A DNA stretch of 64,000 bases, taken from Thermogemmatispora sp042408735 (GTDB taxonomy: Bacteria > Chloroflexota > Ktedonobacteria > Ktedonobacterales > Ktedonobacteraceae). The DNA lies in NCBI RefSeq assembly GCF_042408735.1, contig NZ_JBHOQV010000126.1, positions 1 to 64,000 of the forward strand. The letters are read 5' to 3'. Below are positions 59,065 to 64,000 of this stretch, in pieces (the stretch's first letter is position 1; each line of letters opens with the position of its first letter). The translations under genes and the position numbers were made by a program. The notes below the pieces were generated by a model, which did not search any database, was not told the DNA's origin, and saw only the letters and a list, made by a program, of their open reading frames with translations.

Positions 59065-59847
59065 CTATTCCTCCACATCCTCGTCCCAGCGCACGGCCAC
59101 GCCGCGCTTGCGCAGATAGCGCTTCGCGTCGGCGATGCGGTACTGACCAAAGTGGAAAATCGAGGCGGCCAGCACGGCATCGGCTCCCCCGCTGGTCAAG
59201 CCTTCGTAGAGGTGCTCAAGGGTCCCAACTCCCCCTGAGGCAATCACCGGCACACTCACTGCCTGAGCGATGCGGGCGGTCAGCGTAAGATCGTAGCCCT
59301 GCTGAGTGCCATCGCGGTCCATGCTGGTCAAGAGAATCTCCCCGGCGCCAAGCTCGACGCCGCGGCGGGCCCAGTCCACAGCGTCGAGTCCCGTCGGAGT
59401 GCGGCCCCCATGGATATAGACCTCGTAGCCACTGGGCATAGCCGGGTTGCTGCGGGCATCGATAGCGAGCACGATGCACTGTGATCCAAACTGCTCGGCT
59501 CCCGCGCGCAGCAGCTCGGGCCGTTGCACTGCCGCTGTGTTCACAGAGGTCTTATCGGCGCCCGCTCCCAGCGTAGCACGAATATCGTCGACGCTGCCGA
59601 TGCCACCGCCTACGGTCACCGGAATAAAGACCTGCTCAGCCGTGCGGGCCACCACATCCAACATGGTCTTGCGTCCCTCGTAGGAGGCCGTGATGTCGAG
59701 AAAGACCAGCTCGTCGGCCCCCTCGGCATTATAGAAAGCTGCCAGCTCGACAGGATCGCCGGCGTCGCGCAGGTTGAGAAAATTCACCCCCTTGACGACG
59801 CGCCCAGCGGTCACATCCAGACAGGGAATGATGCGCTTCGTTAACAT
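59065..59847 (-). CDS. hisF: Imidazole glycerol phosphate synthase cyclase subunit
   Basis: 260 residues from the ATG at 59847 with GGAAGGGG upstream; the frame is open further but the added N-terminus is unlike HisF. Beta/alpha barrel landmarks are RIIPCLDVTAGRVVKGVNF (catalytic D11), GADELVFLDITASYEGR, VGGGIGS and VLAIDAR (catalytic Asp near 130). It uses ammonia from HisH to form imidazole glycerol phosphate and AICAR. It lies 128 bases after hisA and just before hisI in the minus-strand operon. Confidence 0.94.
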   Translation of the reverse strand: MLTKRIIPCLDVTAGRVVKGVNFLNLRDAGDPVELAAFYNAEGADELVFLDITASYEGRKTMLDVVARTAEQVFIPVTVGGGIGSVDDIRATLGAGADKTSVNTAAVQRPELLRAGAEQFGSQCIVLAIDARSNPAMPSGYEVYIHGGRTPTGLDAVDWARRGVELGAGEILLTSMDRDGTQQGYDLTLTARIAQAVSVPVIASGGVGTLEHLYEGLTSGGADAVLAASIFHFGQYRIADAKRYLRKRGVAVRWDEDVEE

Positions 59848-59975
59848 CGCTGCCCCTTCCTTTGCTCTGCTCCACGCTGCAGTTTCTGCTCTCGTCGCCG
59901 CCTGTTTGTCTGTTAGCCAGCCTCTCTCTGATCCTGACTCGGCCATCGGTCGGGCTGGGCTGCTCTGGTGGCTGG

Positions 59976-60734
59976 TCAGGAACCGGCTTCGGCGGTTGGC
60001 TCGCTGGAGGCAGCACAGGCCAGAGCCGCTGCCAGGTCCAGGTCTCCCGTATAGAGGGCCTTACCAACAATGACCCCCTCGACTCCCAGGCGGGCCAGCG
60101 AGCGAATGTCTTCCAGTGAGCGCACGCCGCCGGAAGCGATCAAGGCCCGTGCTGGCTGAGCCAGGCTCAGCACCTGTAGCAGGACCTGCAGCGCTTCCAG
60201 ATTCGGCCCACTCAGCGTGCCGTCGCGAGCGATGTCGGTGTAGATAAAGCGAGCCACGCCCAGGGTGCACAGGCGGGCGGCCAGCTCGACGGCAGTCAGG
60301 CGCTCTGTCTGCTGCCAGCCGGCCACTGCGACCAGCCCGGCGCGGGCATCCAGGCCCACAGCGATCCGTTCGCCCCAGCGTCGGACGGCCTCGGCTAACA
60401 AGGAGGGCTGGCGCACAGCACTGGTTCCCAGAACGACCCGTTCGATGCCCAGAGAGAGGATCCGCTCAATGCTGGCCAGATCGCGCAGGCCGCCGCCAAA
60501 CTCGATCTGCAACGTCGTCGCGCTTCGAATCCGCCCGACGGTCTCCAGATTGACGGGCTGGCCCTGGGCGGCCCCATCGAGGTCGACCAGGTGCAACCAG
60601 CGTGCCCCCGCTTCCTGCCAGCGCAGGGCTACGGCCACGGGATCGGGGCTGTAGACCGTGGCCTGGCTGTAGTCGCCCTGATAGAGGCGCACACACTGCC
60701 CCGCGCGCAGATCAATAGCAGGCAGAACGATCAT
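59976..60734 (-). CDS. hisA: ProFAR isomerase
   Basis: 252 residues, normal for HisA. MIVLPAIDLRAGQCVRLYQG holds catalytic D8. HLVDLDGAAQG, VEFGGGLRD-like IEFGGGLRDLASIERIL and FIYTDIARDGTLSGPN (catalytic Asp in TDIARDGT) follow, then GVRSLEDIRSLARLG and GVIVGKALYTG. This is the half-barrel repeat relative of HisF. It isomerises ProFAR to PRFAR. It overlaps the hisH stop by four bases (ATGA), so the two are translationally coupled. Confidence 0.95.
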   Translation of the reverse strand: MIVLPAIDLRAGQCVRLYQGDYSQATVYSPDPVAVALRWQEAGARWLHLVDLDGAAQGQPVNLETVGRIRSATTLQIEFGGGLRDLASIERILSLGIERVVLGTSAVRQPSLLAEAVRRWGERIAVGLDARAGLVAVAGWQQTERLTAVELAARLCTLGVARFIYTDIARDGTLSGPNLEALQVLLQVLSLAQPARALIASGGVRSLEDIRSLARLGVEGVIVGKALYTGDLDLAAALACAASSEPTAEAGS

Positions 60735-61348
60735 GGGACGTGCTCCCCCACCCAGCGCACGAAATTCGCCAGCAGGCGCAGACCCATCGTGCCGCTTTTC
60801 TCTGGGTGGAACTGCGTTCCCCAGAGGTGATCACTGACGATGACGCTGCAGTAGGGCGTGCCGTAGTCTGTGACGCCGGCCACGCCGGAGGGGTCTCGCG
60901 GCTCGACGTAGTAGGAGTGGGCGAAGTAGAAGAAGGCTCCGGCAGGTATTCCTTTAAATATAGGCAACGCTGGGTTCAGTGGCTGGACCTGGTTCCAACC
61001 CATATGCGGGATCTTCGGCCCCTGCGGGATGCGTCGAACCTCGCCGGCGAAGAGGCGTAGGCCCTCAACCTCGCCTTCGGCGTGGTGCTCGGCCAGTAGC
61101 TGCATGCCCAGGCAGATGCCCAGGAAGGGCCGCCCGCGGGCCGTAGCCTCGCGAATGGCTTCGTCCAGGCCGGTGGCCTTCATCCGCTGCATTGCGGCGC
61201 CGCCAGAGCCAACCCCCGGCAGCACGACCGCCCGGGCGCTGGCCACGGTGGCCGGGTCAGCCGTCACGACGGCTTGTGCCCCAACGTGCTCCAGGGCCTT
61301 CTGGATGCTGCGCAGATTGCCGGCTCCATAGTCAATGATGGCGATCAT
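60731..61348 (-). CDS. hisH: Imidazole glycerol phosphate synthase glutaminase subunit
   Basis: 205 residues from the ATG at 61348, with GAGGAAGG upstream. Class I amidotransferase motifs are IAIIDYGAGNLRS, LPGVGS, FLGICLGMQLLAEHH (nucleophile Cys), and GTQFHPEKSG (His and Glu of the triad). It provides ammonia to HisF. It follows the HAD/kinase fusion gene by 47 bases and overlaps hisA. Amidotransferase and cyclase genes therefore bracket hisA in one operon. Confidence 0.94.
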   Translation of the reverse strand: MIAIIDYGAGNLRSIQKALEHVGAQAVVTADPATVASARAVVLPGVGSGGAAMQRMKATGLDEAIREATARGRPFLGICLGMQLLAEHHAEGEVEGLRLFAGEVRRIPQGPKIPHMGWNQVQPLNPALPIFKGIPAGAFFYFAHSYYVEPRDPSGVAGVTDYGTPYCSVIVSDHLWGTQFHPEKSGTMGLRLLANFVRWVGEHVP

Positions 61349-61395
61349 CGTTCGTTGACCTTCCTCTTCTCTCCTCAAACTGGCGCACAACTCAG

Positions 61396-63795
61396 CTAAG
61401 AGTCATCTGTGGTCCCCTCTTGCAGCAACTCGTACCAGGGCTGCAGGCCGGTGTTGCCCAGCGTCACTGCCTGCGTCAGGCCCAGCCAGCAGACCGCTGT
61501 TGGGATGCGCCCGCTATCCAGCAAGTTGATGGTCAGCAAGGGACAGCAAAGTAGAGCCAGGGCCAGCAGACGCTCCCAGTCGGCGGGTAAGGCCCCCTCT
61601 TCCTTCAACCAGGCGAGCAAGGGACGCAGCAAGGTCCGCACCTTTGTCTCCAGAATCGCCTGACGGATCGGGGCCGGCTGATAGGTGTGGCTGATTTCCA
61701 GACGTCCGCCGTTGGGGGCACGGCGCAGGATCACGTGGAGGTTCAAGCTCTGGGCCGTTTCCTGGGGAAAATACATCCAACTGGCAAAGACATTGTGATA
61801 GAGCGGCTTGACGACGTCCAGCAAAGCCGCGTGTCGGCCCGCAAAGGCCGGGTCAAAATAGAGATAGTCGCGCTCATGCTCCAGAAAGACATTCCCAAAG
61901 TGGGCATCGCCGTGCCCGATGATCGTCAGCGCCGCCTGGTGCGGGTGGAGTCGCTGCTGAGCTTCTTCCAGAAGTTCCCCCAGTGTGTGAGGCTGCTCTT
62001 CCCCGTTGACAACCCAGTGGCACCTGAGCAGGTCCTCGAAACGAATCTCCTCCTGGCCGGCTCCAGCGACAGTGACTGGCAAGGGAATAGCCCGACCCTG
62101 GTAGAAACTGGCCAGGCGCCCACCGGTCAGCCGGTGCCAGAAGAGCTGATGGACCGGCGCAGCGGCATGCTCATCGGCGCTGCTGGAGCGTCCCGTGGCG
62201 CGATAGATCTCCAGCAGGCGCTCGCAGGCCCGGCGCTCGGCATCCACCAGGGTCTCAGCCGCGACTGGGCAGGAGACCCCCGTTTCAATGGCGCGCATCA
62301 GATCGAACATCACCGGCCAGCGCAGCAGGGGATAGATGACCATCTGGCGGCCCTCCTGGCGAACCACGCGCAGGGGCAGAACCATATTGTAGCCGGCCTC
62401 ATGCAGCAACTCGGCATGGTAATATTCCGAGAGCGCGCTCTGGGCCTCTACGTGGGTCTTAAAAAAGTAGCGCTCGCCGTCTTGCTCGTAGCTGCCATTA
62501 AACGAGTTCAGCGAGACAGGCCGGGGCATCAGCGTCACCGACTCGGTCAACAGGTCGAGCTGGCGTGCAAACCACAGGCGCAGCAGCCGCTCGGCGGTCG
62601 CTTTGGCCTCGAACTGCAGACGCTGAATCGTCTCCAGCTGCTCCGCCCTGGCCAGCAGCGATGGAAGCTGGCGCACATCGTCAATGACGAAATCCGGCTC
62701 GCAGGCCAGCAAGCGCTCTCGAGCCTGCTGGCTATAGGCGCCGCTCAGAGTGGCCACCGTCAAGGCGCCGGCGGCCCGCCCACCGAGCATATCGCCCGCC
62801 GAATCGCCGACCACCACGAATGGCGCCTTACTGGCCGCCAGTTCGACGGCGGAGGGACCACGCCGGTCCAGAGCGTAAAGGAACTGAAACGGATGAGGCT
62901 TGCCCAGTAAAGTTGGATCGCCGTGGCGCCGCAGCTGAGCCTCTGCCGTCTCAACGGCATCGTAGGTACAGATGTGCTCGGGGTCGAAGCGGGAAAGCAA
63001 GTCGTAGGTTTGCAGGGGCAGGACAGCCTCCTGATAGACCCGACCGGTCGCCAGGCCCAGGACATACCCCGCCGATCGCAGAGCATCCAGCGTCTCCCGC
63101 AGTGCCTCAGGAGGGAGCAGGGGACGCTCAAAATAGATGCAACCTGGCTTCCCCCTTTGAGCCGGAGGCCGCCCGTAAGTACGGCTGTAGAGTGCCTCCC
63201 CTAAATACCATTCCTGGAAGAGCGAGCGGCAGAAATCCCAGAACGGGCTAAGGCGGGAAAAGACGCCCTCAACCCGCAAGCCCAGTCTGGCGCTGGCGTA
63301 GGCATCGTAGCGATTGAGCAGCTCCAGCCCGACGGCGCCGGAGAAGAGCGGCTCACCAAAGGGAGGGCCGCTGGTCAGGGCTTCCAACTGGTCTCGCCCC
63401 GACTCCGGTCCACCACGCCGGGCGGCCAGCGCCGCCCGCAGCCTGGCCAGCCACTCCTCTTCCCAGGGTCGCAGCGGCAGCAGCCCGGCGCGGCTGGCCG
63501 GGGGGAGCTGCTCCAGCAGGGCAATCAAGCGCCAACAGACCGCCGCATAGCAGGTATCCCAGTTCGAGTTGATGGCCAGCGCCTTATAGAGCAGAATCTC
63601 CTCCTCTGGCAGAGTGGCCCGGCTCAAGCGGCGGCTCTCTTCAGCTTCGGTGACCACTTCATAGTCGCTCTGCCCTGTCACGTTCCAGTAGCGGGGGCTG
63701 GAGAGGAGTTCATGCAGCGTCAGCCCCGCCGCATCCCAATAGGCCGCCTCGCTGGTAATGACCCCATCCAGATCAAAGACAATCAGCGTCTTCAC
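61396..63795 (-). CDS. HAD phosphatase fused to an aminoglycoside-phosphotransferase-like kinase
   Basis: 799 residues from a GTG that overlaps the upstream stop (GTGA). N-terminal HAD domain: IVFDLDGVITSEAAYWD (nucleophile Asp) and, near residues 300-345, LLGKPHPFQFLY and VVVGDSAGDMLGG (Lys and Mg-binding Asps). C-terminal kinase-like domain (~430-790): YFFKTHVEAQ, then TIIGHGDAHFGNVFLE and YFDPAFAGRHAALLDV, matching the HxDxxxxN and Asp of aminoglycoside/choline kinase folds. A kinase and phosphatase in one chain recalls polynucleotide or sugar repair enzymes, but no substrate is assigned. It lies just before hisH with a 47-base gap. Confidence 0.8.
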   Translation of the reverse strand: MKTLIVFDLDGVITSEAAYWDAAGLTLHELLSSPRYWNVTGQSDYEVVTEAEESRRLSRATLPEEEILLYKALAINSNWDTCYAAVCWRLIALLEQLPPASRAGLLPLRPWEEEWLARLRAALAARRGGPESGRDQLEALTSGPPFGEPLFSGAVGLELLNRYDAYASARLGLRVEGVFSRLSPFWDFCRSLFQEWYLGEALYSRTYGRPPAQRGKPGCIYFERPLLPPEALRETLDALRSAGYVLGLATGRVYQEAVLPLQTYDLLSRFDPEHICTYDAVETAEAQLRRHGDPTLLGKPHPFQFLYALDRRGPSAVELAASKAPFVVVGDSAGDMLGGRAAGALTVATLSGAYSQQARERLLACEPDFVIDDVRQLPSLLARAEQLETIQRLQFEAKATAERLLRLWFARQLDLLTESVTLMPRPVSLNSFNGSYEQDGERYFFKTHVEAQSALSEYYHAELLHEAGYNMVLPLRVVRQEGRQMVIYPLLRWPVMFDLMRAIETGVSCPVAAETLVDAERRACERLLEIYRATGRSSSADEHAAAPVHQLFWHRLTGGRLASFYQGRAIPLPVTVAGAGQEEIRFEDLLRCHWVVNGEEQPHTLGELLEEAQQRLHPHQAALTIIGHGDAHFGNVFLEHERDYLYFDPAFAGRHAALLDVVKPLYHNVFASWMYFPQETAQSLNLHVILRRAPNGGRLEISHTYQPAPIRQAILETKVRTLLRPLLAWLKEEGALPADWERLLALALLCCPLLTINLLDSGRIPTAVCWLGLTQAVTLGNTGLQPWYELLQEGTTDDS

Positions 63796-64000
63796 CGTCG
63801 TCGCGCCATCCTCTCGCTTAAGCGTTGCAGGCTGGCCGGCTCCTGACCGAAACGATAGGCCAGCGGCGTCACGTCGATCTGCTCGGCCCCCATGCCGCGC
63901 AAAGCGGCGATAATCTCCAGCAGGTCCGCTATCGCCTCGCCCATGCGAATCACTCCCGAGACGCGGCAGCGCTGGGCCTGCGGATCATCTGTCGACTCCG
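63792..64000 (-). CDS. Unrecognised gene, C-terminal part only
   Basis: The last 68 codons of a minus-strand gene that runs off the window. They include VSGVIRMGEAIADLLEIIAAL and then GAEQIDVTPLAYRFGQEP before a basic C-terminus. The stop overlaps the HAD/kinase GTG by four bases, so the two are co-translated. I do not recognise the family. Confidence 0.6.
   Translation of the reverse strand, partial: ESTDDPQAQRCRVSGVIRMGEAIADLLEIIAALRGMGAEQIDVTPLAYRFGQEPASLQRLSERMARRR

Noticed and set aside
1..64000. tRNA, rRNA, tmRNA, RNase P RNA and CRISPR arrays
   Set aside because: No T-arm/acceptor pattern, rRNA-like stretch, RNase P signature or evenly spaced direct repeats was seen. A dedicated scan could still find a weak tRNA.

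Overview
This 64 kb, GC-rich window looks like bacterial chromosome from the Chloroflexota, most likely a Ktedonobacteria relative such as Thermogemmatispora. That placement is an inference from the gene mix: Ser/Thr kinases with zinc ribbons, divergent chemoreceptor-like proteins, glycoside hydrolases, an SucA/SucB 2-oxoglutarate dehydrogenase, a long Firmicutes-style T-box, and scars of IscB and TnpB elements. No rRNA, tRNA or CRISPR array was seen.

Layout. 0.7-5.7 kb (minus): a MerR-like HTH/coiled-coil protein, a secreted tandem lysozyme-like protein and a GT-C membrane glycosyltransferase. 5.7-7.4 kb: a decayed IscB element with its HEARO/omegaRNA leader. 7.6-12.6 kb (plus): GH3 beta-glucosidase and GH43 beta-xylosidase, separated by a TnpB scar that carries the tail of an aldo/keto reductase gene. 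12.7-20.7 kb (minus): a receptor / solute-binding protein / receptor operon behind a 28-bp perfect palindrome, then a Ser/Thr kinase. 21.3-23.6 kb (plus): histone-deacetylase-family amidohydrolase and an EamA transporter. 23.7-26.7 kb (minus): LOG protein and glycogen branching enzyme. 27.5-31.2 kb (plus): DksA/TraR-like protein, lspA, an rluD-like synthase and a membrane FG-GAP-like protein. 31.7-36.6 kb: HU, then an apparently leaderless GntR gene heading an ADP-ribosylglycohydrolase / NCS1 permease / PfkB kinase operon that parallels E. coli yegTUVW. 36.8-42.3 kb: Hsp20, a second LOG protein, a solitary tyrosine recombinase, a 1-kb gene desert, an aldo/keto reductase and a second TnpB scar. 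42.3-50.2 kb (minus): sulfurtransferase, a small membrane-associated protein, an FHA-bearing Ser/Thr kinase, sucB and sucA. 50.2-55.2 kb (plus): a promoter, an Ile T-box leader of about 600 nt, an AlaX-like editing protein and ileS. 55.4-57.9 kb (plus): PIG-V-like mannosyltransferase and an HD phosphohydrolase. 58-64 kb (minus): hisH-hisA-hisF-hisI(E-like) behind a HAD/kinase fusion and an unrecognised truncated gene.

The items most worth attention are the Ile T-box that controls an AlaX homologue ahead of ileS, the leaderless autoregulated yeg-like operon, the receptor/SBP/receptor operon whose receptors have eroded signalling tips, the HAD/kinase fusion in the histidine operon, and the paired TnpB scars that share an aldo/keto reductase tail. 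Several proteins carry substitutions at expected metal or catalytic positions (AlaX, DksA-like, HisI, IscB and the second lysozyme-like repeat). All assignments come from reading motifs by eye; no database search was run.
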